A stretch of DNA of 64,000 nucleotides, taken from contig CAKZYA010000001.1 in the NCBI GenBank assembly GCA_937883755.1, forward strand, positions 62,001 to 126,000. The letters run 5' to 3'. Under the pieces are notes generated by a model that was not told the origin of the DNA, did not search any database, and saw only the letters and a program-made list of their open reading frames with translations. The DNA comes from an uncultured Flammeovirgaceae bacterium. Lineage in GTDB: Bacteria > Bacteroidota > Bacteroidia > Cytophagales > Cyclobacteriaceae. Positions 45,736 through 58,200 of the stretch are shown one piece after another (the first letter of the stretch is position 1; every line of letters begins with the position of its first letter). The position numbers and the translations under genes were made by a program.

Positions 45736-48348
45736 ATGAATTTGAATAACTACACTATAAAATCGCAGGAGGCGATACAGAAGGCAGCGGAGGTTGCAGG
45801 TGGAAATCAACAGCAAGCCATTGAGCCGGGACATTTGCTAAAAGCAGTATTGCAGACTGATGAAAATATGATCTCGTTTGTGCTTAACAAACTGAGTATT
45901 AATCGTGCCCAATTAGATAACGATGTGGATATAATCATTCAATCGTATCCTAAGGTGAGTGGGCAACAACCGTATCTATCTAATGATAGTGCAGCAGCTT
46001 TACGTAAAGCTGAAAGCTACCTGAAGGAGTTTCAAGATGAATTTATTGCCATTGAGCATATCTTGTTGGGTTTGTTGTCTAGTAAAGAAAAAGTGGCCTC
46101 ACTGATGAAGCAAGCTGGATTTTCTGAAAAAGCATTAAAAGCGGCTATTCAGGAACTACGAGGAGGCGATCGGGTGACTGACCCAAATGCGGAAGCAAAG
46201 TATAAATCGCTGGAGCGTTATTCCAAAAATCTGAATCAGTTAGCAAAGGCCGGAAAAATTGATCCAGTTATTGGTCGGGATGAAGAGATACGTCGGGTTT
46301 TACAGATTCTGGCGCGTCGTACAAAAAATAACCCTATTCTACTTGGCGAACCAGGTGTGGGTAAAACAGCCATTGTAGAAGGGTTAGCTCAGCGGATTGT
46401 AGATGGGGACGTGCCCGAAAACTTGAAAACCAAAACTATTGTAGCTCTTGATATGGGCTTATTGGTTGCTGGGGCTAAGTATAAGGGTGAGTTTGAAGAA
46501 CGCCTGAAATCAGTCATCAAAGAAGTGACCGACTCTGATGGGCAGATTATTCTATTCATTGACGAGATTCATACGCTAATAGGTGCCGGGGGAGGTGGGG
46601 AAAGTGCGATGGATGCTGCCAATTTGCTGAAGCCGGCTTTAGCTCGGGGCGAACTGCATGCTATTGGAGCAACCACTCTGAAAGAATACCAAAAGTATAT
46701 TGAGAAAGATAAAGCCCTGGAGCGACGCTTCCAGTCAGTGATTGTAGATGAACCAGATGTGGCAGATGCTATCTCCATTTTGCGAGGTATTAAAGATCGC
46801 TACGAATTGCACCACGGAGTACAAATTAAAGACGATGCCGTAATTTCAGCAGTAGAGCTTTCTAACCGCTACATTAGCGATCGTTTTTTGCCCGATAAAG
46901 CTATTGACTTGATGGATGAGGCTGCAGCTCGTTTACGTATGGAGATTGATTCCTTGCCCGAAGAATTAGACGAGCTAAACCGGAAAATTATGCAATTGGA
47001 AATTGAGCGGGAAGCAATTCGCCGGGAAAAAGATAAAGAGAAGGAAGCTCAGCTTAACAAGGAAATTTCAGAACTGGAAGAACAGCGGAAAGGGGTAAAA
47101 GCAAAGTGGGAGAATGAGAAAGCTGTGATTAAAGGTATTCAGGAAGAGAAGGAAAAACTGGATCGCTACAAAGTGGAAGCTGAGCAGGCCGAAAGGTCAG
47201 GCGACTACGGAAGAGTAGCTGAAATCCGCTACGGAAAAGTAGGGGAGAGTGAGCAGAATCTAGCCGAACTTCAGCAGAAACTGGTAGAAATGCAACAGGG
47301 TAGCTCGCTACTGAAAGAAGAAGTAGATGCCGAAGATATTGCCGAGGTAGTGGCGAAGTGGACGGGGATTCCGGTTTCTAAAATGCTGCAAAGTGAACGT
47401 GAAAAGTTATTGTATCTAGAAGATGAACTTAGCCGCCGGGTAGCGGGTCAGCGAGAGGCCATTGAAGCATTGTCCGATGCGGTACGTCGGAGCCGAGCGG
47501 GTTTGCAAGATCCTAAACGCCCGATTGGTTCATTCATCTTCTTAGGAACAACTGGTGTAGGTAAGACTGAACTTGCCAAAGCCTTAGCGGAGTTTCTGTT
47601 TGATGATGAAAATAATATGGTGCGGATTGATATGTCAGAGTATCAAGAGCGCCACGCAGTGAGCCGATTGATTGGAGCACCTCCCGGCTATGTGGGTTAT
47701 GATGAAGGTGGTCAGCTAACTGAGGCTGTGCGTCGCAAGCCTTACTCAGTAATTTTACTAGATGAAATTGAGAAAGCCCATCCGGATGTATTTAATATTC
47801 TATTGCAAGTGCTGGATGATGGACGCTTGACCGATAATAAAGGCCGGGTGGCTAACTTCAAAAATACAATCATCATCATGACGACTAACATTGGTTCGGG
47901 CTTGATCCAGGAGCGATTTCAGGATATAAACCCGTTTAATGAAGATGAAGTCTTGAGTCAAACTAAACGGGAAGTGTTTGAACTTTTGAAAAAATCAGTT
48001 CGTCCAGAATTTCTCAACCGAATTGACGAAACTATTATGTTCCGACCACTCTCTCGCGAAGACATGCGGAAGATTGTAGAAATACAGTTTAATCTGATTA
48101 AGCACCGTTTAGAAGAAAATGGAATCAAGATTGAAGCTACTGATGAAGCCCTAGATCATTTGGGAAATATTGGATTTGACCCTCAGTTTGGGGCTCGTCC
48201 GCTAAAGCGGGTACTGCAACGTGAAGTGCTGAATCAGTTATCCAAAGAAATCCTGGCGGGAAATATCACTCGCGATTCAGTAGTTGGGATTGAACTAAAC
48301 GACAATCAGCAGATTGGGTTTATCAACCTAGACGAGGTGAAAATATAG
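45736..48348 (+). CDS. clpB: ATP-dependent disaggregase ClpB
   Basis: Hsp100 chaperone that pulls proteins out of aggregates with DnaK. ATG 45736 (870 aa) gives the standard start [17 protein letters not shown] and has AGGAAG just upstream; an earlier TTG adds ten basic residues. The order is Clp-N repeats (1-145), NBD1 with Walker A GEPGVGKT (204-211), the coiled-coil middle domain (about 400-530, Glu/Lys-rich), and NBD2 with [12 protein letters not shown] (about 603-614). The pore loop is [14 protein letters not shown] and the end has [15 protein letters not shown]. No ClpP-binding IGF loop is seen, as expected for ClpB. Confidence 0.97.
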   Translation: MNLNNYTIKSQEAIQKAAEVAGGNQQQAIEPGHLLKAVLQTDENMISFVLNKLSINRAQLDNDVDIIIQSYPKVSGQQPYLSNDSAAALRKAESYLKEFQDEFIAIEHILLGLLSSKEKVASLMKQAGFSEKALKAAIQELRGGDRVTDPNAEAKYKSLERYSKNLNQLAKAGKIDPVIGRDEEIRRVLQILARRTKNNPILLGEPGVGKTAIVEGLAQRIVDGDVPENLKTKTIVALDMGLLVAGAKYKGEFEERLKSVIKEVTDSDGQIILFIDEIHTLIGAGGGGESAMDAANLLKPALARGELHAIGATTLKEYQKYIEKDKALERRFQSVIVDEPDVADAISILRGIKDRYELHHGVQIKDDAVISAVELSNRYISDRFLPDKAIDLMDEAAARLRMEIDSLPEELDELNRKIMQLEIEREAIRREKDKEKEAQLNKEISELEEQRKGVKAKWENEKAVIKGIQEEKEKLDRYKVEAEQAERSGDYGRVAEIRYGKVGESEQNLAELQQKLVEMQQGSSLLKEEVDAEDIAEVVAKWTGIPVSKMLQSEREKLLYLEDELSRRVAGQREAIEALSDAVRRSRAGLQDPKRPIGSFIFLGTTGVGKTELAKALAEFLFDDENNMVRIDMSEYQERHAVSRLIGAPPGYVGYDEGGQLTEAVRRKPYSVILLDEIEKAHPDVFNILLQVLDDGRLTDNKGRVANFKNTIIIMTTNIGSGLIQERFQDINPFNEDEVLSQTKREVFELLKKSVRPEFLNRIDETIMFRPLSREDMRKIVEIQFNLIKHRLEENGIKIEATDEALDHLGNIGFDPQFGARPLKRVLQREVLNQLSKEILAGNITRDSVVGIELNDNQQIGFINLDEVKI

Positions 48349-48373
48349 CAAGTGAATGGTTTGAAAATGATGC

Positions 48374-48403
48374 AAAAGGCAGGGGCAGAAGTTCCTGCCT
48401 TTT
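48374..48403. terminator. Bidirectional terminator between clpB and the PP2C gene
   Basis: AAAAGGCAGG (48374-48383) pairs with CCTGCCTTTT (48394-48403) across a 10-nt loop. The T-run continues on the plus strand and an A-run sits on the left, serving both convergent genes. Confidence 0.8.
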
Positions 48404-48411
48404 TGTTTAAA

Positions 48412-50673
48412 CTACAGCCGAATACCCATCAAAAGCACGTCGTCGGTTTGCACTTGGTTACCTTGCCAACAAGTAAAGGTTTCTTTCACTTGATGATATT
48501 GCTCAGCGGTAGGTAAGTCCTGAATATTAGCTAGTAAATCACAGAAGCGACCACGCATAAACTTCTTGTCATGGGGGCCACCGAATTGATCTTGATAACC
48601 ATCTGAAGCCATATACAGCATATCGCCTCGCTGTAACTGCTGACCTTGATTGGTAAAGTACTTATCACCTACCCGTCCACCACCAATAAAGTAGCGACTA
48701 GCTTCTAATTTGCATAGTTTACCATCAAGGGTAAAGTAGAGAGGAATTTGAGCACCACTGTAGAAAACTTCTTGGGTATAGCGATTGATCATACAGATAG
48801 CAATATCTAAACCATCAGTGTTGGTACCTTCGGTATCGGTTTGTCGTAACGCCTCCTGAATACGTGTATCCATCATGGATAGTATATTATTGGGGGAGAC
48901 CACTTTACTTTCGAGCACAATCTGATTGAGCACCGAATTAGCCAGTACAGTCATAAAAGCTCCAGGAACACCGTGCCCAGTACAATCAAGCACTGCCACT
49001 AGCACTGTGTCTTCGGTTTCATAAATCCAGTAGAAATCACCACTAACAATGTCTTTAGGGCGATGAAATACGAATGAATCAGGAAACAAATGTTTCAACT
49101 CATCCTTCTCGGGCAAAAGTGATAACTGAATACGGCGGGCGTATCCGATACTATCCCGAATATCCCGGCTGGTTTCTTCCAACAGCCTATTTTTTTGGGT
49201 AATCTCATCGCGCTGCTTCTCAATTTCCTGCTTCTTCTCTTCTAATTTTTGATTAGCTCGGGTTTTTAAAACATACTTGCTGTAAAGCAAAGCACCCACC
49301 CCACCCATTAGTAATAGCCCCACAATCAGAAATAAATTCATCAACTTACGTTCATCGGCTATTAAGCTCTGAATTTGGTTTTCCTTCTGAAGAGACTGGA
49401 TTTGATTATCCTTCTTAGCTGTCTCGTAAATGGTCTCCATCTCAGCAAATCGTTCGGCAATTTCTTCCTGAAAAGCTAGGTTCCTTTCCAGGTCATACAA
49501 GCCATAATTGACCAGGGCATTTTCAAAATCACCCACTTTTGCGTAGTATCTAGCTAACTGCTTGTAGTATTCGCGTAGTATCTCGTTGCTACCTACAGCA
49601 GTACGAGGAGTCTGGGCTAATCCTAGATTAAGATAATTGAAGCACTGCTCCATATCATTAAGAGCATAGTAGGCATTACTCAGCTCGAGCATGCAGCGAG
49701 CCTGTAAGGATCGATGCTCAAACCGCTTAGCTAAGGCTAATGCTTCTTCTAGCAACGGAATGGCTTCTTTCGCTTGGTTTTGCAGCAAATAAGTACGGCC
49801 AATGTAAAAATAGGCTCGAGCCAACCGGCTATTCTCTCGGTCTTGGTTAAGGCTAATCACCCTTCGGAATGATTCCAGAGCCAAATCGTAGTTTTCAGTT
49901 TTTACATGTACCCGCCCCATGCCAATATAAGCCGATGAGAGTGTACTGGTATCTTTTGCTATTTGGGCAAATTCTATTGACTGAAGTAAATATTCCCGAG
50001 CCTTGGTGTAGTTCTGAACATCGTGGTTAATGATGCCAATTGTCTTGTTAAGCTGAGCTTTGTGAGTTTCAAATTGTAAGTTGTTAAATAGGGTAGCAGC
50101 ATCTATACAATGATCAAGGGCAATCACGTTACTACCCGTTCGGTTCCTAATCTCGCACAGTAGTAGTAGTGTTTTAGCTAAAGCTAACCGACTTTGTTGC
50201 TGTTCATATATGAGTCGAGCACTATCAGCGTACTGAATAGCCAGCGAATAGTAGTCATTAGCAAAGGTAGTTTGTGCTACTAGATGATAGGCACCAGCGA
50301 TACTGATGGAGTCAGCTTCTTCCCGGTAAATGCTAAGCCCCTGACTTAGATAATGCTCTAAGCTATCACTATTGTAGCGCGGATAGTGGGCAAAGTAGGA
50401 TGCCAGACGAACGTACGTATCAGCTAGACCTTTATCATAATTCGCTTTTTGGGCAGCATTTCTAGCTTGCTGAATCAGATAGTAGGTAGTATCTAGATCA
50501 ACTTGCTCGTAGAACGCCGCTAATCCGAGCCAAGCCTGGTTTTCATCCTCGAGAGAGTTGGCTCGCTCAAGTTTGATATTGAGGCTATCAGGTGCAAGAA
50601 ATTGGGCAAAAGACAGATGGGTTCCGCTCAAACTGACCAAAAAAAAGCTCCAACGTACAAGTTTTGTCCACAT
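48412..50673 (-). CDS. TPR sensor with C-terminal PP2C/SpoIIE phosphatase
   Basis: ATG 50673 gives 753 aa with a signal peptide (about 1-24, ending LSFAQ); a TTG 33 bp upstream is less likely. Periplasmic TPR repeats fill about 40-400 (for example YIGMGRVHVKTENYDLALES). One membrane helix (NLFLIVGLLLMGGVGALLY, about 443-461) and a coiled coil rich in Lys/Glu/Gln follow. The cytosolic PP2C/SpoIIE domain has VSGDFYWIYE, VAVLDCTGHGVPGAFM and MLYMASDGYQDQFGG, with the metal aspartates. It probably dephosphorylates an anti-sigma-antagonist-like partner in response to an envelope signal; the partner is not in view. Confidence 0.9.
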   Translation of the reverse strand: MWTKLVRWSFFLVSLSGTHLSFAQFLAPDSLNIKLERANSLEDENQAWLGLAAFYEQVDLDTTYYLIQQARNAAQKANYDKGLADTYVRLASYFAHYPRYNSDSLEHYLSQGLSIYREEADSISIAGAYHLVAQTTFANDYYSLAIQYADSARLIYEQQQSRLALAKTLLLLCEIRNRTGSNVIALDHCIDAATLFNNLQFETHKAQLNKTIGIINHDVQNYTKAREYLLQSIEFAQIAKDTSTLSSAYIGMGRVHVKTENYDLALESFRRVISLNQDRENSRLARAYFYIGRTYLLQNQAKEAIPLLEEALALAKRFEHRSLQARCMLELSNAYYALNDMEQCFNYLNLGLAQTPRTAVGSNEILREYYKQLARYYAKVGDFENALVNYGLYDLERNLAFQEEIAERFAEMETIYETAKKDNQIQSLQKENQIQSLIADERKLMNLFLIVGLLLMGGVGALLYSKYVLKTRANQKLEEKKQEIEKQRDEITQKNRLLEETSRDIRDSIGYARRIQLSLLPEKDELKHLFPDSFVFHRPKDIVSGDFYWIYETEDTVLVAVLDCTGHGVPGAFMTVLANSVLNQIVLESKVVSPNNILSMMDTRIQEALRQTDTEGTNTDGLDIAICMINRYTQEVFYSGAQIPLYFTLDGKLCKLEASRYFIGGGRVGDKYFTNQGQQLQRGDMLYMASDGYQDQFGGPHDKKFMRGRFCDLLANIQDLPTAEQYHQVKETFTCWQGNQVQTDDVLLMGIRL

Positions 50674-50765
50674 TGCCGATACTTCACAAAGTGTATCACT
50701 TACCAATTCTACCCGAATTTAGGTGTTGCTTAGCATATATTCAAATGAATGATAACCAGCAGAGA

Positions 50766-51287
50766 TTAGTTCATAGTAGGAAATTCAATCCACATAGAGT
50801 CGCCTCCAAAGTAGTGTTCTATCGCCCCGGTTCCCAGGTTAATTTGCTGCTGCTGGGCGTATTTTTCGGCGTACTGGCTCACTTGGGTAGGGGTAGGCCA
50901 CACCACGGGTTGCCCGTACACTCGTATTCTTAGGTAATCACCGGAAGGCAACGTATCTTGAGATAGCTTCTGTAAAGCCTCAGCTGATGAATCAGAACTG
51001 AGAATTCCGATGAATTGATCAATATTTTCTGAGGTAGCTGACGAGTCGTAATTCACAACAATGAGGTGACCTTGTAAGGAGTTATCCTCGATCATTTGCT
51101 GGGTTTTTACTACAGTCTCCCTCAATTTCAGATCACCGTATTTACCTTCGTAACGCGTTCCGTACACAATTCTACGATCATGGGTAACTTCATTGATTTG
51201 CTCAGCCCGAAAGCCACCTAACCATGCGTAAACTGCAACAGCTACCAGAATGACAGATACAGCGCTGATGATTACTGTTTTTTTCAT
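50766..51287 (-). CDS. Membrane-anchored GyrI-like domain protein
   Basis: 173 aa. One N-terminal helix (about 4-24, VIISAVSVILVAVAVYAWL) anchors a soluble domain with VYGTRYEGKYGDLKLRET, then a strand-rich middle and a C-terminal WPTPTQVSQYAEKYAQQ. The layout resembles the SHS2/GyrI small-molecule-binding fold found in AraC-type regulators and in anchored proteins such as TEX264. Ligand and role are unknown. It is on the same strand as, and 92 bp upstream of, the PP2C gene, and divergent from ruvA. Confidence 0.5.
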   Translation of the reverse strand: MKKTVIISAVSVILVAVAVYAWLGGFRAEQINEVTHDRRIVYGTRYEGKYGDLKLRETVVKTQQMIEDNSLQGHLIVVNYDSSATSENIDQFIGILSSDSSAEALQKLSQDTLPSGDYLRIRVYGQPVVWPTPTQVSQYAEKYAQQQQINLGTGAIEHYFGGDSMWIEFPTMN

Positions 51288-51542
51288 ACTTTTTTGGATA
51301 GGACTAACTCTCGACGTAGATAATAGACTATTAAAGTACTTAGTGCGAGTGTTTGCTTATTGCTTATAGTTTCTTTTACTTTCAGGGTGAATTACGGTAC
51401 GGCTACCTCTCATCTCAAAGATACAGCTAAGCAGATAACTCGTGAATGATACTATCGTTTGCATTTATTGTCGATTCCAGACGGCAATCTCAGATTTTAA
51501 TGTGAAATTGCACTTCAACCATTAAACATACTACTCTGTTGC

Positions 51543-52163
51543 ATGTATGCATATATCAAAGGAGTTCTAGCTCATAAAGACCCTACCTACGTTGTAATTG
51601 ATGTACAAGGCGTAGGCTACGAAATAAGGATATCGCTTAACACTTACGAAGCTCTCGAGAAAGAAACGACGTACAAGCTTCACACCTACTTGCATGTAAA
51701 AGAAGATGCCCAAACGCTATTTGGTTTTGCTCAGCCTGCTGAAAAAAAGCTATTTCTCGATTTACTGTCCATTTCGGGGGTTGGACCAAGTCTGGCACTG
51801 ACCCTACTCTCATCTATGCAGGTGAATGAGTTAAAGGGAGCCATTGCCAATGAGGATGCCAAAACCGTACAGCGGGTAAAAGGTATCGGGGCTAAAACTG
51901 CTCAACGAATTGTGCTGGAATTGGCAGATAAAATTCGTAAAGAAGGCGGTGCTACTAGTTCTTCTGAAAAGGTACATGGCCTTCCGGCAACGGCATACAA
52001 TACCTTACGGGGCGAAGCGTTATCTGCTTTGACTACCCTCGGTTTCACCCGAGCTGCTGCTGAAAAAAGCATAAATAAGGTAATAGCCGATTGGCAAAAA
52101 AGTAAGCAAAACGAAGAGCTTCGTCTGGAAGAGGTAATTAAGCTTGCCCTCAAAACCACGTAA
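51543..52163 (+). CDS. ruvA: Holliday junction branch-migration protein RuvA
   Basis: Tetrameric junction-binding subunit of RuvAB. 206 aa, normal length. Domain I starts MYAYIKGVLAHKDPTYVVID, with the acidic-pin region near residue 55. Two helix-hairpin-helix motifs follow: LLSISGVGPSLALTLLSS and VKGIGAKTAQRIVLEL. The C-terminal domain III (about 150-206) carries ALTTLGFTRAAAEKSI, the RuvB contact. It precedes sprA by 61 bp, an arrangement familiar from other Bacteroidota. Confidence 0.96.
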   Translation: MYAYIKGVLAHKDPTYVVIDVQGVGYEIRISLNTYEALEKETTYKLHTYLHVKEDAQTLFGFAQPAEKKLFLDLLSISGVGPSLALTLLSSMQVNELKGAIANEDAKTVQRVKGIGAKTAQRIVLELADKIRKEGGATSSSEKVHGLPATAYNTLRGEALSALTTLGFTRAAAEKSINKVIADWQKSKQNEELRLEEVIKLALKTT

Positions 52164-52224
52164 ATAAACTATCGCCGACTTGCTACTGACGGTCTCACAG
52201 TATACAATGGAACGCTGCTACGGG

Positions 52225-55200
52225 ATGAAGCGTAACTGCGGTAAAATTCTATGGCTACTGGGCGCGCTGATTTTCAGCACACTCACCGTAATAGCTCAAG
52301 ATACAACTCCTGCCGATACTACTCAGTCAGATACAGTTCAGACCGATACTATCCCTAGTGACACAATAGATATTCCGTCTGAAAACATCTCAAATCAGCC
52401 CTATGAACCATCCAATCGACCTCAGTATGGCCTACCCGATCGCTACGGCGACCCCCTGTCTAATCGAGTACCTCGTTCGCCACTTTATTTGCAAGACCCT
52501 ACTCAGCTAGATTTTGGAATAGAGATTGACACCTCAATTAATTACTCTATCTACGAACGAGTGAACGGACTGGACTATCGTGCTCCTTCTTATCTCAACT
52601 TTGATCAGTACGAGCAGATTCAAAATCAGCGGATTTTGCGCGACTATTGGCGCAACCGCTCAGCAGAGTTGGACGGCGAAAGTGCCGTAAGTGGTCGTCG
52701 GCTGATTCCACCAATTTATACCACTCCGGTTTTTGATCGACTGTTTGGAGGCTCCTACGTAGATATTCGCCCCAATGGCTTTGTGACGTTGGATTTTGGC
52801 GGGCGGTTTCAGCGGATATTTAATCCGAACATACCAATTCGTCAGCAGCGGAACGGAAACTTTGAGTTTGACCAGCAAATTAGTCTCAACGTAGTTGGAA
52901 CCATTGGCGATAAACTTCAGGTAACTGCCAATTTCGATAACAATAACTCTTTCGATTTTCAGAATAATGTGAAGGTAGAGTATACAGGATACGAGCATGA
53001 GATCATCAAGAAAATCGAACTAGGAACCGTTAGTATGCCCGTTAGTAATAGTCTGATTACGGGCTCACAAAGTTTGTTTGGAATTAAGACCCAGTTACAG
53101 TTTGGTCGCTTGTTTGTTACTAGCGTAGCTTCAGTACAGCGTGGTAGTAGCGACGCCATCACCATTGAGAGCGGTACCCAAAATCAAGAGTTTGAGATAA
53201 TAGGTTCGGAATACGACGAAAATCGCCACTTTTTCTTAAATCATTTTTTCCGTTCCAACTACCAAGACTGGCTACGGCTACCTCAGCAAATATCTTCGGG
53301 ATTGAACGTTACTCGGGTAGAAGTCTACGTGCTCAACCGGAACAATGATACTGAAACCCTGCGGGGCATTGCTGCTCTCATGGATTTAGGCGAAGGCAGT
53401 GTGATTTTTCGAGATGGTAACCCCCAGATTGGTAATGGACAGGGTGGGCCGGGTCGCAACGAAGCTAACCAGTTGTACCAAAACTTATTGGGTACGGCGG
53501 GGCTGCGCGATATCAATCAGACCTCTACCATTTTAGAAAGTGCGCCCTTTAGTTTTGAAAAAGCTACTGACTTTGAGGTGATTACGGCTGCTCGTAAGCT
53601 TACAGAACGTGAATTCACCTTCAATAGTCAGTTGGGCTATATTAGCCTGAACCGTCGCCTGCAAAACGATGAAGTGTTGGCTGTTGCCTATGAGTATACT
53701 TTCAACGGGCAACGCTATCAGGTAGGAGAACTTACGGAAGACTACCAAAATCTGTCGGAAGACCAGGTGGTTTTCCTAAAAATGCTACGCCCAACCAAGA
53801 TCAATACCGAGGTGCCCACTTGGGATTTGATGATGAAAAATATCTATAATCTGAATGCCAGTCAGATTACTCGCGAAGGCTTTCAACTGCGCGTGGTATA
53901 CCGTGATGACCGTACTGGGATTGATAACCCCAGTTTGCACGAGGGGCAAAATACCCGTGATGTGCAGTTAGTTAACTTGTTTAATCTAGATAACTTGAAT
54001 CAGAACAACGACCCACAGGAAGGTGGGGATGGTAATTTCGATTATATTGAAGGGGTTACAATTAATCCCGAGCAGGGCTTTATCATCTTTCCGGTGTTAG
54101 AACCCTTCGGTAGCCATCTAGAAGCCCAGTTTGTAGCAGGTGCTGAAGATAACCTAGTGGATCGTTATGTATATAATTCCCTATATAATACTACCAAAGC
54201 TGACGCTGAACTGAACACCAATAAGAATAAATTTTTCATTGTTGGTAGCTTTGCAGCAGGTTCGGCTAACGAAATTATGCTGCCGGGAATTAATATTGCT
54301 GAAGGCTCAGTACAAGTGATTGCTGGAAATACTCCACTGAACGAAGGAGTAGATTTTACGGTCGATTATAATTTAGGCCGGGTCACTATTTTAAATGAAG
54401 GAGTACTCAGCTCCGGTAAACGTATTCAGATTCAGTATGAGAAGGCTGATCTATTTAATTTTCAGCAACGCTCTCTCTTCGGCACTCGCTTGGAGTATCG
54501 GGTAAACGATGATATTAGCATTGGTGGTACTGTTTTACATTTGAACGAGCGCCCCATTATCAGTCGGGTAAGTATTGGTGATGAACCTACCCGAAATACC
54601 AAGTACGGATTTGATATAAACTACCGAAAAGATTCCCGCTTCATTACCAAAATGGTAGACGCACTACCACTGATTCAAACCAAAGAACCTTCTACAGTCA
54701 CTTTCAATGCGGAATTTGCCCAACTAATTCCGGGGACATCGAATGTGGTAGATGGTGATGGTACCTCCTATATCGATGATTTTGAAAATACTGTTACTCC
54801 CTTCAGCCTGAGTGGCTGGCAGAATTGGGTGCTGGCATCTACTCCGGAAACCGACGATCAATACTTTGTTGATCCTGCGGCAGAGCGTATCGGGCGTAAC
54901 TATAAGCGGGCGAAGTTATCCTGGTATGTAGTAGATAATACTGCCTTTTATACTACGCGGGGCAATTTGGCCAGTGGTATTCCTCTGGCGGGAGATATTG
55001 TTAACCACTACGAGCGAGGGGTTGCCCCGCAGGAGGTATTTCCTTTTCAGGATGAGCAGGTTATCAACTTTAATTTACCCATTTTTGATGTTGCGTACTT
55101 TCCCGAAGAGCGAGGCCCTTACAACTATAACCCTAACTTGACGGACGAGGGACTGCTGCAAAACCCTCAAGAAAACTGGGGTGGAATCACTCGGGCTATC

Positions 55201-58200
55201 ACTTCTGATGTGGATTTTGATAAAACCAACATCGAGTACATTGAATTCTGGATGCTCGATCCGTTTATCGGGGGCGAAAACGGAAGAGTACTCGACGGTC
55301 GGGTAAATCAAGCCAATAATACTGGTGGTAAGCTGATTTTTAACCTAGGTAGCATTTCAGAAGACGTAATCCCCGATGATCGTCACTTTTTTGAAAATGG
55401 CTTGCCCGAAGACTATGAATCTGAGGATGTAAATGTAGGCGAACTGGGACGTACTCCCAATGATCAGTTTTTAGTCGATTATTTTAGCAATGCTTCCCAG
55501 GAAATTCGGGATAATCAGGATGTGGGATTTGAAGGGGTGCGTAACGATGAAGAGGCTGAGTTTTTTGCTGACGAATTTTTTAATCGCTTATCTCCGGCAG
55601 CTCAGCAGGCCGTAGCGGATGATCCATCAGCGGATAATTTTCAATATTACTTAGGCGACGAACTGGACAACAACGGGATACAGATTGTAGAGCGCTACAA
55701 AAACTTTAATAACCAAGAAGGTAACACCCCAATTGTTACTGGTAATAATAATACCCGCTTTGTACCCTCGGGAAGTCAAGTGCCGGACAACGAAGATCTC
55801 AACCGCGATAACACGCTTAGCGACTTAGAAGAATATTATGAATATGAAGTAAATTTGCGCCCGGGTCAGTTTCAGGTAGGGCAAAATAATATTGTAGATG
55901 CAGTCACCGCTCCCACTGGGTCAGGGGAGAACGTAACCTGGTATCTGTTCCGTATTCCGATTCGGCAGCCCACTCGGCGACAAGGAAGTATTCAGGGCTT
56001 TAAATCTATTCGGTACATCCGCACTATTCTTACTGATTTTCGCCAGCCAGTGGTGCTGCGGTTTGCCAGATTCCAACTAGTAGGTAGCCAGTGGCGACGA
56101 TTTACCGAAGATTTGAGTGAGAGGCAACTAGGGGAATACTCTGAAGATTACGATCCGGGATTCTTTATTTCAGCAGTGAACATTGAAGAAAATGGGGCAC
56201 CTACTCAAGAAGGTTCGGCATATACATTGCCTCCAGGTTTCCGCCGCGATCGGGATAATACTTCACCAGTGGAACGACGGGTAAATGAGCAGTCGCTGCA
56301 ATTATGTATTGATGAGTTAAGGGACGGTGATGCCCGGGCAGCGTATAAAAACATGACGCTGGATTTAATCAATTATGGTAGTATTCGGATGTTCTTCCAC
56401 GCAGAAAGCCAAACTACTCAGGATAGTACGGTTACTGGGTTTTTGCGGTTAGGTACTGACTTTGATCAGAATTATTATGAAGTTGAAATTCCACTGGTTA
56501 TGTCGCCTGATGGTTCGGGTGGGGAAGGAGAAGAACGGTTGGTTTGGCCCGAGGAAAATGAGATTGATATCGCGCTCGATGTGCTGTCTGCTGTAAAATC
56601 AGCGCGTAACCTAAGTAATGTTCCTATCACCTTACCGTTTAGCCAGCAACGAGGAAAATACAGAATAACCGTGGTAGGCCGCCCCGAACTAAGTACCGTA
56701 CAAACCGTGATGATCGGAGTACGAAACCCCATTTCTGATGACCGTGCCCCGCAATCACTTTGCATATGGGCTAACGAATTGCGAGTAGGAGATTTTGACC
56801 GCACCAGTGGTTGGGCGGCTAATGCTCGCTTGAATACCAAACTGGCTGATTTTGCAAACGTTACTGCTTCAGTACGGCACTCTACTTTTGGTTTTGGCGG
56901 AATCCAGTCGCGTATTTCGGAACGTACCCGCGAAGAAGCTACTGAGTACGATGTATCGGCGAATGTTAATCTGGATAAATTTTTTCCTCAGAGTTTTGGT
57001 CTGCAGATTCCGATGTACGCCAGCTACGAGCGAGGAACCATAACTCCTCAGTTTGACCCCCGTGACCCAGATATTCCGCTGGATGCAGCTCTCAACGCAT
57101 TTACTGATCCGCAAGAGCGGGCGAATTATCGGGATATTGTTACTGACCAATCGGTCCGGCGTAGCCTGAACTTTACGAATGTTCGTAAGAATAAGGTAGG
57201 AGAAAATACCCGTAATCACTTTTTCGATATTTCTAATTTTACTTTTTCCTACTCATACAGCGATCAGGTACGGAGTAATTTCAACACCGCTACCTACGAG
57301 CAACGATTGGTGCGGGGTGGGGTGGGATACAATTACAGTTTTCCTCAGCTAAATATTCAGCCATTTGCCAATGTCAATTTTCTACAATCGCCTTGGTTTG
57401 CTCTCATCAAGGATTTTAACTTCTCACCCGTACCTAGTAGTGTGAGTTTTCGGGGCGATTTGCAGCGTAATTTCGTAAAAACCCAGTACCGCGCTGAAAA
57501 CCTACTCAGCTTAGAACCGCTCTACGAAAAAGCCTTTACGTTCAATCGTATTTACGACCTTCAGTGGAACCTGACCCAAAGTCTGGCCTTAGATTATAGT
57601 GCCCGAACCTTCGCGATTATTGATGAACCTGATGGCGAGCTCAATACCGAAGCAAAGCGCGATGAAGTAATTCGTAACCTACGGAACTTCGGGCGGATGA
57701 AAAACTACACTCAGGCTATTACTGCAACCTATGCCGTTCCGCTTGATAAAATCCCGATTACTGACTGGGTTAGTGCCGATGCTCGTTATCAAGCGGGTTA
57801 TACCTGGCAGGCCGGAGCCTATGATCCGACTACAGTGACTAATACATTTGAAGACATTGGGAACAATATTCAGAATAACCGCGATCGTAGCCTGACCGGG
57901 CGAATTGATATGGTGGGACTGTATAATAAAGTGAAATTTTTACAAGGAATTAATGATGGTGGACGAGCCCGTCGTCCTACGCGACCCCAACCGCCTCGTA
58001 ACGAGCAAGATACTACCCAGCAAGAGAAACCAAAACCGGACTTGAAAGCCCTCAAAGGATTATTCCGGCTTATCATGGCATTACGATCCATTAATGTAAC
58101 CTATAATCTGAGTGAAGGCACTATGTTGCCGGGTTTCATTCTTACGCCGTATCTCTTTGGTCTTAACGACGCGTTTGATGCACCCGGTATTCCGTTTTTG